From positions 9,551,545-9,615,544 of the forward strand of contig NC_064216.1 of NCBI RefSeq assembly GCF_023101765.2: a stretch of DNA of 64,000 nt, read 5' to 3'. Position numbers and translations under genes: made by a program. Source of the stretch: Spodoptera frugiperda (taxonomy: Eukaryota > Arthropoda > Insecta > Lepidoptera > Noctuidae). How positions within the stretch are numbered: position 1 is the first letter of the stretch; the number at the start of each line of letters is the position of its first letter. Under the pieces are notes generated by a model, which worked only from the letters and a program-made list of their open reading frames with translations, ran no database searches and was not told the origin of the DNA. Shown here one piece after another: positions 25,680 to 38,100 of the stretch.

Positions 25680-26026
25680 TATACGGAACCCTAGAAACGT
25701 CTTCACGTAGTCCCGATACCATTTAACTGTGTGAACGTTTTAATAGGTAATGACCACTTAGGTGGCCGATCTTTATGGCTGTTTTATAGTTCACATATAT
25801 TTTCCCTTAAACGGATAATTACTTGAATAAAAACAATTAGTGTAGCCCAACAATTTTATTAATTTCCATCGATAATGGCTTATAATTATTCCAGTATGCA
25901 ATTTGAATCGTAATAAAATGGTAAATAAGTTATTATTCATGTTTTTTTTTTTATATGCAGATTATATGATAGTTTTATATCTAATTAAAGTTCTATAAAA
26001 TGTGTTCATCTATGAAAACCTGTGAC

Positions 26027-26085
26027 TCCTCTGGTGTTGCGGGTGTCCATAGGCGGCGCTAATCATCAGGTGACGCCCTACATAA
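26027..26085 (+). mobile_element. Family B LINE tail fragment, copy B of 9452
   Basis: CTCTGGTGTTGCGGGTGTCC followed by AATCATCAGGTGACG. It is shorter than the copy A version by a small deletion. Confidence 0.45.
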
Positions 26086-26849
26086 ACTATTGTTATATCC
26101 ATGGAATATAATGCCGCCTTGTTCTTTTTCCGTGGTTTAAAAAAGGAATCTGTTAAAATGACTTTTGTATTAAAAAATCTAATTAGAACTCAACTAATAA
26201 ATAAAGTTATTTTATTTGATTTCATAAAAGTAAATACACATAGGTACATGCAAATAAATAAATAGATGTACTATACAGGTAGTTCACACATCAATTTAAA
26301 TTGATTAAACATCGTCTTAATTGATTAGACTTCGTAGAATCATTAAAACTGCATATAATATAGTGATATATCGTTACTACATTTCCCGGAGATTAGTAAT
26401 GAAGATGTTTATGTGTATATTTATGTTATGTTAACCCTTATTAAATATGATTTAATGTCTAGTTAAGTATGTTTATATAAAAGTGTTTGATGCACGCGAG
26501 AGATCAATAGTTCCATAGTACATAGGTACTTATTAACAAAAAATATATCAATTTAATTTATATATTCAGTTCCTGATGGGTATAACCTGGGTGTCTTCAC
26601 AGCCCGAGTGAATAGTTTACTTATGGGCAGACGTGCTCCATCGTACGCATCATCACTTACCATCAGGTGAGATAGCGGCCAAACGTCGACCTATTAAATG
26701 TAAAAAAAGTTTTTAGTTCAAATGTTTTACGACAGTCATTCCTTTATGATAATGCATGCTAAACACCTTACGATTTGTCTGTGCAGTTTTAACTATACAG
26801 TTAATTCGTAGTCCATAGAGCCTACACGACCTTACGATTGAATTGTGTA

Positions 26850-27345
26850 GTTTTAACTTTACTGTCAATATTTTATTCCAGACCATAATCTACCCCTGTT
26901 CCAAATTTCATACTAATCCCTTCAGCCGTTTTGATGTCATTGAGTAATAACAATAATATACACAAACTCACAAGATTTCCCATTTATATTAGTATATGGT
27001 AAGACTATACAACTATCTAATAATAATTACACAATATATTATAAACATTTGCGCGTAACCGTTGTAAGTACGGAATAAATTTTCTTTAACGTTCAATAAA
27101 ATATGTAATTTAAACTTATGATGTTTTGTTTCAAATACATATGAAACTTTTACCTCTAAGGTTTTATTTACAGGAGTTATTATGTTTATATTTAACTAGC
27201 TTCTGTTAGCTGCTTCGCCTACGTTCCCAAGGGATAATAAGTGGCTTATATGTTATTCTAGATCATGATCTACCCCTATTCCAATTTTCATGTCAATCTC
27301 TTGTAACTGTTTGGACGTGAAGGAGTAATAAAACAAACAAATTTT
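26850..27345. repeat. Decayed dispersed repeat, copy B of 10290
   Basis: Same two segments as in copy A, almost unchanged. No coding sequence. Confidence 0.4.
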
Positions 27346-27367
27346 CACAATTGTAATACTTATTAGG

Positions 27368-27512
27368 ATTTTTGAAGAGGGGAAAGTCATCCAATGGCCG
27401 CCTTGGGTGAGGCGAGAGGAAGTGTCAGACTCTTACTGACTAAAAACCACACCGTTCCTTCTGCTGCTTTGAGCCGGAGCCCCGGAAACCTATGACGTTG
27501 TCCGCAGCTCCG
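27368..27512 (-). mobile_element. R1-like LINE tail, copy B of 10807
   Basis: Same insertion. Copy A has a duplicated GACT that is single here. Confidence 0.6.
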
Positions 27513-27914
27513 AAATTTATTTTACATGCCACTAATTAATTTACACATGAAGTTCATTTGCTAACGTTAAAATGCAAAACTCGTATCGAGTAGATTGTAA
27601 ACTAATTTCTGAAGGTCAAAACCGGTCAGCAATTTTCCAAACAAATTATAATAAAACGTAATACAATAACGAAGTTAAAATTTACGAGTTCACGTTAACT
27701 ACCAGTTAATATACACACAAAGAACCTTTGTGGCTACAAATGCTCATTCTAGGGTTCATAAAAGCTGAACTGTACCTCTACCATAAGTTTACGGCAATAG
27801 TATCTGTCGATACTCGATAGCGATGATGTAAATTTTGAGTTAACCGAATTTTAGTACCGTATGTGACCACTAGAGGCGCTGTAAATTATTTTCATAGAAA
27901 AATTTACATCGTCG

Positions 27915-28238
27915 CTATCGAGTAAACGAGCAGACGGATCACCAGATGTTAAGGAATTGTCGCCGCTTTACACCTGAAACACCAGAGGCGTTACAAGTGC
28001 GTTGCCGGCCATTTGGGGGTTAGGAATTTAAGGGTTGTTGGGGAATCGGGTATTGGGAAGGGGGGTAATTGGGCCTCCGGTACCTCACTTACACAACGAA
28101 ATACAACGCAAGCGTTATTTCACGTCGGTTTTCTGTGAGACCGTGGTATCACTCCGCTGGAGATGACTCATTCGTGCTAAAGCATGGCTCTCCCACAAGC
28201 ATGGTTCTCCCACAAGCATGGCTCTCCCACACTTATAT
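27915..28238 (-). mobile_element. Family B LINE tail, copy B of 11368
   Basis: Same insertion, including the threefold CTCCCACA repeat at its upstream end. Confidence 0.6.
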
Positions 28239-29193
28239 CGACAAAATACTATTATTTTAAGCTCATGGTAGAGGTTACCCTACCGTTAGCTAAATATGTA
28301 AGGAAATACTTAGAGTTGTAAAATACGAGGTACTTGGTTATGTTATTAACTGATTTTAGTATGTAATCGTCATTGGTATTCGATGTTTCAGGTATAAGGT
28401 GTTGTTTGTGTTTTTGTACTAGGTGAAATTAACTGAGATTCTTAAATGGGCGTTAACATAGGTTTGGTTTACATTTTATAAACTGGAAATATAACAGTGC
28501 TATTAAGTCACTAAATATTGAGTATTGATATAAAATTATCAATAGATAGTGACAGCGGAAATTTTATTTTAAAATCTTCCAAAAGCTTAATTAATATACC
28601 AACGTATTTTAGATTTTAGCTAATTGCTTTTGAATCGAAAACCATGCACTCATTTACAATTACGTCGACATTAACGCAATTTTCGCACCGAACAATATTT
28701 TACTCGACCTACAGATCACACAACTCAAACAGTCTACATAAACAAGTCAAGAATGTTATGCAACAATAGAAAAAAAAATGGCGCAGAAACCAGAAAGAGA
28801 TTATTAAAGAAAAATAGAATAATATTCTAAGTGGTTATGGCGAAACATTGATAAACAGGAGCATTGCAACGTTTTTTTACTGACTTATATGGGGCTACCA
28901 GTTACAATACTGTATTCACATCAAGCTACACTTAACCAGTTTAACATGGCCTGGCTTTGTTTATACTTTCCGCACATCCAAAGGCCAGTTTATACTGTTT
29001 TTGTGTAGCTTGACTTGCAGCCGTGTGTACTATGATCGAGTTTAATCACCTACGACTTGCTGTGGCCTTGGTTAATTGGAATTCCTTATTGTAGTTTTTT
29101 TTATTGTTTTTGTGTAGAAGTGTTTTATAGGGGTTAGGGTTGTTTTCTATGGAATATATTATATTTTATTGTAACTTTCGTGGGACATACTAA

Positions 29194-29332
29194 ATTAATT
29201 ATTATGTTATCGGCTTACTTACGTAATGTTTTGAATGATATGCTCATGAATATGAGCCTCTAGCATGGCTTGAAACTAGTCGAGTTCCTCGTCAAAACAT
29301 TACGTGAGTAAGCCGATAACATAATAATTAAT
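29194..29332. mobile_element. 139-bp MITE, copy B of 12642
   Basis: The same 139-bp element with the same arms. Confidence 0.75.
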
Positions 29333-29412
29333 ATTATATTTTGTCTTGATCTTAAATTTAATAAACTTAAACTGCAAAATAGCTAACTAAACGTAAATCA
29401 GCGTCTTGATTT

Positions 29413-29618
29413 TAAGCTTTTTTGAAGGCCTTTTGACGTTAGAAATTTAATGGTTGTTGGGGAATCGGGAATTGCGAAGATTGGCAAGGGATAACTGGGC
29501 CTCAGGTAACCTTACTCACACAACGCAAGTTGTTTCACGTCGGTTTTCTGTGAAGCCGTCGTATCACTCCGGTCGAGCCGGCCCATTCCTGCCGAAGCAT
29601 GGGTCTCCCACACTTCTT
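29413..29618 (-). mobile_element. Family B LINE tail, copy B of 12862
   Basis: Same insertion with scattered substitutions. Confidence 0.55.
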
Positions 29619-30322
29619 ATTCGACGGTGACGTAAAATAGCGATCACAAAAATAATACCCTAGCTTCCATTCACAAAAACAAAAAAATCATTAAAATTTA
29701 TATTTTTACGATAGCACCCAATATTAAAAAAATAAAATGAATGAAAATCTTCTCATGAATATATGTAAAAGGAAAGAGATTAGCATTATAAAACATTTAA
29801 AACGTTATATTAAGAAATAATCGGGATCAAGGTCGGGTTAGAAACGTGTTTTTTTTTAAACTTTTATTAAACAGTTTCCTATTTCATTAATAAAACATAC
29901 AGTTAATTTGTCTGAGGGTACATAACTTAGCATTTTAGTATAATAATTTATGTTATGAAATAGGTATATCGGAAAAGTTTTGCTGTGTCAAGTCAAAGGT
30001 TACTCCCCTTACTCCGATTTCTTTATTATTATACATCTATTTTCTTCGTGTTATTAGAGGATTTAAAGTATGTGATTATAGCTTACTGGATGACGAATTT
30101 TTGTATTCTATTCTAATAAAATGATAAATATTTATTTTTGCAAGTTGGTTATAAGATAACACTTTTACACGTCAATCTTTGAAATAACTAGATGAGGCTT
30201 ATCCAGAGGTTTTCAGATAGGGGCCTGAAAATGTGGCGAAATTGTCCCAGTAAAGGATGGTACGCTAGTATTTGCTTCGCGCTTGTCTTGGTTGGGCTCT
30301 AGATAAATAATTCTTATAAATA

Positions 30323-30864
30323 CACTCGGCGTCACAAAAATCGCACCTCTTGGAATATTGTAAGTTTAAAACATGTCCCGCCAGTAACGAATACATTACA
30401 CCTTATTAATATTGGTATCAATTGAAAGTACGTTTAACGACCTTTAAATTAACAACAGTTAGAATTCCTAAACACAACAGATCTCATCAGCACGTAACGT
30501 TAAAAAAATGTTGTCAAAATATTCAGAATGGGATAACATTCCTCAAGAGACTGTTGTCACATTAATTCGTCCATGAGAGAAAGCATGGAAGCAGTCATCA
30601 GGGCTAGGGAGGGTAACACTAGGTTTTAAGTTGTTTTAAGGACTTATTTGCTGATAAAATAAAGTGTAACTTTTTAATCATTTGCATTTGCTTGCTTTTT
30701 TATTCCCCGGTAAACAAAAAACCAAATCCATTGATTTATTCTTAAACTTAAATGAATTGCCTTTCCAATGATACCTTACAGTCATATGTCTGCCATTGAT
30801 TAATAGGGTTAAAATGACTATGAAGGGAACTTTTAAAGACGTGCGATTTTTGTGACACCGAGTG
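30323..30864 (+). mobile_element. Tc1-like transposon relic (copy B)
   Basis: The same 542-bp relic as 13806-14347, with TA at 30321-30322 and 30865-30866 and the same one-base frame break before the MRESMEAVIRAR segment. It predates the split of the two copies. Confidence 0.8.
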
Positions 30865-32177
30865 TACTTAACAATAACTTTTAAACACTATGACCAAAAG
30901 TTTCATTTAAAACTATGTAATAGGAATGAGCGTTATCGTAACACAATAGTTTGAATCGTTTATGAAACTAATTATACTTTAAAAGATCTTTAAAATTTAA
31001 ATCGCTCTTCCATCCTGTATATTAAAAGCTATGATGAAAAAATTAATGTTTCTTAACTTCCCATGCTGTATAAACATAAGAGTTCAAATAAATTAATACT
31101 AACCCACGTTTCCGATACACGTGTCAAAAATAATTGCCAAGACCACTGACCTCCTTGCACTAACCACGCCGAAACGAACCGATTTAAATCGATCACTGTT
31201 GTATAATCGGGTACACTCATTGAATAATCGATTTATAACAAGTGACATGGTATCTTATTTTAAGCCTTTTTGGGTTTCTTTTAAGATTTTCTTTGTTCAA
31301 AACAATTTTGGATGGCATTTTGATTGATATTTTCTATTGAAATTATTCGAATTCACCGTTATATGCTGTTGTTCCTTTTTTAAACAGTGTTCTATTTATG
31401 AATCGAAAAGCGTTGTGCGGTTTAAAGCTAATCACCATCTCATTAAAATGTGTGTGGCCAGTTTTTCTTGATCCGTGTCAAAATGAGGTAGAATATTGTT
31501 ATGCCCTAGATCTAACATGTTGCTCAAGACTTCTAGTTTTGACAGGCAGTGCCATTTTTATTTATCTAGATTTTATTCGAATGGAAAATTGAATTTAAAT
31601 GTCGAAGGTCGTCTGAATTATTCCCTCATTCCCTGCCGGATGTTTTGCACATAGATTTTAATACTATTATGACCTGAATTATTCCATCCTTTAGATTTTT
31701 TCAAGTTCCGTTTCTATATGTCGTATCACGATTTCAATAAGAAGCAGATATGAGTAAGTTGACGTTGCTTGGGAATATACGACTCATTCAAGGCCAAGCC
31801 TATAAAATTTTATTATCTTTAAATAATTATGCCATTATTATATGTATGTATGTATCTACGTCATATACGCACAATATAGGCTTCCTCCGAAACAGCTCCA
31901 CTTATTCTGATGGGATTAATGTGAGTAGAGTAAACTAAAAAGATTTAAGATCCCAATTCGGGAGTATTAAATGGCACTGGATTCAATATGCGATCTACCT
32001 ACCAACCGCTACTAAATATGTTATTAGTAAGAACCAAAAACGTAGATTACTCTTTATTCCAAACTATTTATGCTAATGAAAAGACGACAAAACCGTCGTA
32101 ACATTTTTTCAATTGAAGTTGTGTACAAAAGCCATTCATGTGGTTTCTTTTGTTCCAGAAAACTAAGCATCTTCACA

Positions 32178-35100
32178 ATGAGACTAGCAAGTCTGCTGGT
32201 CCTTCACGCAGCGGGAGCAGGTCTCGCATCACCCACAGTCCTGGTCTCCAGACCTGTCGCCAAGGTTCCAGTGGAATGGCTGCCGATAGACAACCAAACC
32301 GTCTACAGGCTGGGTGAAGGGGAGAGTAAAAGGTACACAAATATTGTGATGGTATTTTCATGACTAGCGGTCATTATGAGTACAGGCTTACCATCAACAG
32401 TGTTTGACTTTTAATATCCGTCAGTTTTCTGCGTTTTCTTTTTGAAAATATTGTTCATCTGTTCGTTAGTCTCGCTAAACTACGAGTATGGCTCGACTGA
32501 TTTGGTAAATTTTAGTCTTGTATTATTTGTGGAAGTCCAGGGAAGGTTTAAAAGGAAAGAAAATGTTTAAGGTGGTACGAAGTTTACCGAGTGATGGACC
32601 ATATTTTACCTTAGAATCTATCTTAACATACTGATCAGATTTTATAGGAACTGACATGTTCTATAAATAAGATATTAGGAATCATTCAACCACATACCTG
32701 CTATAATAGAAAACTAATTTGTCCAGACAGCAGATGCAAACCACAAAATACTTAGGCACTCCATGCATTAGTTTGTATCAGTAGAAAAGTGCATACCTAT
32801 CTCATTACCATGAATTAACAAGTAATGATGATATTTTTATACCATTTACATTTATAAGCCACTTACAAGACGCTCACAGTTATTGAAACGTTATTTAGAT
32901 AATGCTTAACTAACTTGGCTAAGAACTAACTTGGCATTAACATAAAAATGTAGAAAAAAGAAGCAAAAATTAAGTGTTGAACATGACATCTATGTTTGAA
33001 AATGTAAAACTTCTTTAGATGCAGTTCGATAAAAATTAGGTTGTGGATTTCTTTTTGTAATGTGTAGTATGCTAATGGAAAGTAATGTAAAGGCATGTCT
33101 CGTTGCTCAAATGGTCGCAAAAACGGTTGACAAGTAGGATAGATTTTTGGTTCGGTTTTTTTTTTGAGAGGGGAAAATCATCCAATGCCTTCTCTCGTGT
33201 TGAGCGAAGCGAGAGGAAGTATCAGTGTCTTACTTCTGCTGTCTGACTTAACACCATCCCGTTCCTATTTCTGCTTTTTGAGCCCCGGCAAACCCACTAG
33301 GTAGTCCGCAGCTCCGGAGCAGGCATCAGCCAGTATCACCTCTGAATCGGTTAGCGACGGTACCTATTAGGGATTTTTCGGTATATTGAAAAATTTCCTC
33401 AGTCATAGAGGAAATTTTGATGAGCTGACTTGGGTGATATACGTTCCAGCGTTCATACATATATCATACTAGCTTCTGCCCGCGACTTAGTCCGCGGAAA
33501 ATTTAAAAATTTAGGGTTAGTACAACCCCTAATACTTAAGGGGATGAAAAATAGATGTTGGCCGATTCTCATAGATATCGGATAAGCCCAAAAAATTCAT
33601 TCGGTCAAGCCGTTTCGGAAGAGTATGGAAACGAAAACTGTGACTCGAGAATTTTACGAGTATATATCATTATATACTTTTTATGCCACTGGAACACTGG
33701 CGTAGCCGCAAATAGAAGCTAGTGTTCCAATAATATAATATCACCATGATTTTGTTCCAGCTTGGAGCTGAACACCTCATCTATATCCCAGACTATAGTC
33801 TTCATCACCATCAGTCCGTGTTCCAGGGATTTTCACTGGGCACTATATTATGGAAAGGCTGGCAATAATAACGGTAGGTCTTCTTTAAAACAATATAAAT
33901 TATACGAAACAATGAATTGTATGAGTCTTTTACGATGCTGAATTCAGTAAATCTTAATGCAAAAAATAATACATTTAAAAATATTTTATTTCCAGGCCAA
34001 CTTATACTCCAAAAAGAAAGCGCGAGCGGGGAAATGAGCACATTCTCGTTGAACATATCACAGCATGACAAATATGTTATGGTTGTAAGTATGAACAGGA
34101 CTATACAGAACTTTTGATAGTGAAGTAAAATTTTTTTCAAAACTTATGTCAAACAGCAAGAATTGGTTTTTGTTTAAACAAACTGACTGCAAAGCTGTTG
34201 GAGCGGTGGGTAGGTAACTGGCTGCCGTGGACCGTGTCGCGGGTTCGATTCCCGCACGGAACCGCTTTATGTGATCCACAAATTGTTATTGCGGGTCGCG
34301 GTGCCAGTTGTATGTAAAATTTTATGTTTGCAAACGCACCCACGACACTGGAGACAATCTTAGTTTACGGCAACGTTAAAAAAAAAAAACACTTTTTTTC
34401 AGTTATCAACGACGCGAGGTGGTGCTGCTGTAGTCAGTGTTCGCGGTGAGGCTACAAGACATGTGCGCATGCGGCTTAGGGTGCGTTCGCGCAGAAGGCT
34501 AGCTGCTAATTGGGAACCTAGGTGAGTTCTGAAATACAAACTTTGTCACTAGTGACTGGTAAACATAGAACTGTAATAAAAATAGTGCCCTTAACCGTTT
34601 CTTTTTTAAAAGAAACTTTAGAAATGTAAAATCAAATAAAAATAGATTTTTCCTAGATTATAAAAAACCTGATATTTAGTTAATAATATGCTTCAGTTTT
34701 TAGTTGATAAACAATCTGTTTCAAATACGATTAGCTTCATTATGGTCTTGGATGTGCCAAAATAAGGATTATTTTTCTTCCATAACACGAATGTTGATCA
34801 TCTAAATGACACTACCCACCTATTAACAAAAATACGCTTTAAATACCAAACTTCAGATTTAACTACAGTCACAATACTCTCAACAATTTCGAAGTGACCA
34901 AGCCTTGTAAGTTACAAGCTCGTTACACAAGTCATGTGTTATCAAGTCTGCTATCGGTAACTCGTAATAAAGTAACTATGTGGCCGTTAAGTGAATTAAG
35001 TATTGGTTAATCTTGGACTGTGGCGCTCGGAACAGGTTAAAGGTGGATATGTGTTACTTTGTCCACTTGCGAATTATTGTTTGTTTTGTTTTTCTTTTGA

Positions 35101-38100
35101 ACAAAGCACGCTGATTCGTTGATTGAGAGTTGGTTTTTTTTACTTTTAAAAAAAAATTACTTTGATAAAAGAACTCTCTCTCTCACTATGAAGTCAATTT
35201 TTTTTTATTGCAAATTGACCGGGAAGGCCCTTTTGAACGTCAAAGCAAATATTACAATATAAAGAAAATCAAATGTCTGTCTGTCGGTCAGTCCTCTAGT
35301 GAAGCTATTTGCTAGTTCCAAAGTGTAAATTCCTATGGAGAAGAACGAGCAAGAAACTCCTCTGTCGGATTAGGAAAAGTAGTCAAATAAAATAATCAAT
35401 GCTCACCACGACATGTTTTATATCTCTTTCTCTTTCAAATTTTCGGCAATTGTTACCCCTTGACGATGGTATAAACCCAGTAGTTATCAGGTATTGGGGT
35501 GATGATGACTAGGTTCAACTGAATATCCTTTAAAACCCGTACAAGGAGAGCAAAAGTCGTTAATCTCCTAAAAGATATCTTCTATATACCATATCCAGTG
35601 CATTCACTAAGATGCATACTTCAGAATCAATATAACACACACCTAAATCACCTCGTCCGTTGACACTCAGAAATATCTCAATAAAAACAAGTTGCTCGAC
35701 GCACCGTTAGATATAAATGTCTCACATACACATGTTCCTTGCAAGAAAACCAATGAATTTATAACACTGTGCCTTTTAGAGCCAATGCTGTTCGCTGCAG
35801 GTAATGAAATTTTTATGAAGACTTTGATTTATTGGTTTACTTCAAGCTTACTTCGCTTTAGATTTTCATCGATTTCTTAGTGTTTTGTATCAATATAGGC
35901 AATAGTGATAAATGGGCTATAAAATAAATGTTATAGCAATATGACAGCTCTATGTTTTGAATTTAGATGAGGACGCCATTTTCGAACTAGTTTTTCTCAT
36001 TTGTCTTCCTCAACTGTTTTAAAAACATCATCAAGTCTTATCCTAATTTCAACAATCGTTCTTATTTTACTCTCATGTTGTATCATCAGTACCCTTAGTA
36101 CGAGTTTGTTTCACGTTGAACGAGAGCGAGTTCGGCGCTCCGATTGGTTGGTTCATTCGAGCTGGCCAATCAAAGCGCCGAACCCGACTCCTTTCCATTA
36201 CTTTACTGAACGGAACTGTAGCCTAAGTATGTAAGGCTACAATTCCTTACATTCCATATCAATAACAGCTTTTTCCATTACTCCTTCACAAATAAAATTC
36301 CTCATTGAGACCATCAGATGATACACCATGAGAAATTCTAAGATGTCTTAGTACAGTTACAAATATTTCCTGATAGTGCTTTTTATGAGCAAAATGTTCT
36401 TTATCGTCCCACGTAGCCTGTCAATCATAGATGCTGCTATACAACATTGTGTGTTGGAATTCCTTAGGTTTTAATTGTGTAGGATCCATAGAGCCATGTG
36501 CTTGTTTGAGATGCCTTGATGTCCCGTTATTAAAGGCTACAATGACAGGGTTGGCTGTTGGTTCTTAGAACTGGTATCTTATTTTCATATATTTTTTAAC
36601 TGTCTTTAAAAAAAAGAGGTTCTTAGTTTGACCTGTATGTTTGTATGTTTGTGCGCGATTATCTCGCGTTTGGCTGAACCAATTTTGTTGCGGTTTTCAG
36701 CGTAGTATTTTTCCGGCTTAGGAGAAGATATAAAATGTATTATTACTCGACTTAAAAAAATGGAGGTTCGCTCGTTAAAGGTCGAAGGCGAAGTCGAAAA
36801 TGATTTTATAAATGTTGCTACTGATAGGTCACTCGTTAAATAACTTAAATCTTCAAAGAATGCTGAGGCACAATTCTGTTATTTTAGCATTCCAAAAGAA
36901 AAATATTTGAAAGCGTTTAATGATAAAAATATGTGGCAAATATTTGCAACTTTCTCATCACTATTTATGATAAACAATATAAAGATTTAGCTTAATCGAA
37001 TACAATCAATTTATGACAATATTACTTTGAAACAATATTAACACAGACAGAATTAGAATTTCAATTAACAAATTTTGTAATAAGGACACCATCGATTGAC
37101 GCACAACCAGCCGTTTCGTCCCCATTCTTGAACTCGTAAATCAGTTTATTTGTAAAGCTAATACGAGTCCGGGTTCAAAGTCGTGTCGCCGCAATACATC
37201 GATATTAATTCGTTAAGCAATACGTCACTAAATCTTACATTGTAGGTTCTCTACAGCATCAAAGTTACCTTTAAAATCTTCACTATAAACACTTCTTCTC
37301 TATTTTATCGTGCAGACGTATACCTTGTTTTATGGAATAAGCCAGTAAACGAGCACCCGATGACCTGATGGTAGGCAATCGCCGCCGCCCATGGGCACTT
37401 GCAACACCAGAGTTGCAGAGCACGCCTCTTGGGGGTTAGGAATTCAATGGTTGTTGGGGAATCAGGGATAGGGAAAATTGGGAAGGGGTAATTGGGCCTC
37501 CCGTACCCGCTCTCAGACAACAAAACACAACGCAAGCGTTATTTTACGTCGGTTTTCTGTGAGGTCGTGGTATCACTCCGGTCGACCCGGCCAATTCCAC
37601 AATTAAAACACTTTCGAATAATATATTATCATTATTATAAATGTATAAGTCACATCGCTACTGAGTAATCAGCTATCATCGACAACCTTTATTTTCAATT
37701 GTTAATTTATTTTATATCAGCTGTTTGCGTGGCACGGTCGTCCAATATCAGTTTTGTCTTTAATTTAGCAACCAATATAATAAAACAATAAATTAGTGAC
37801 TTCTCACTAAAATAGTATCCGAATACAATTCTGTGAAATAGCGAATCTTTGATCCTTAATTTACCTTATAGCTACCAAGATTCTTAGAAATCTCTTCTGT
37901 CTATAGACGACACTTCGAAAAGGGTTTGATTAAATTTATATTAAACTGGAACTTAAAAGTCGAACAAAATTATTTTTTTTAATTATTTTATTATATTGTC
38001 ACGCCTTTTATCCCTAAAGAGGTAGGCAGAGGTGCACATTATAGCACATTTAACGCCACTGTACAATGTACACCCAGTTTTCACAATTCCTGTTGTAAGG

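Larger units (their letters stand above)
34522..37999. other. NDNF intron, copy B, first part
   Basis: Counterpart of 17984-21295. It holds the family M MITE (36090-36225) and the family B insertion at 37322. Short frames here (35692-35880, 36001-36234) lie in repeat or non-conserved sequence and are not exons. Confidence 0.5.
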
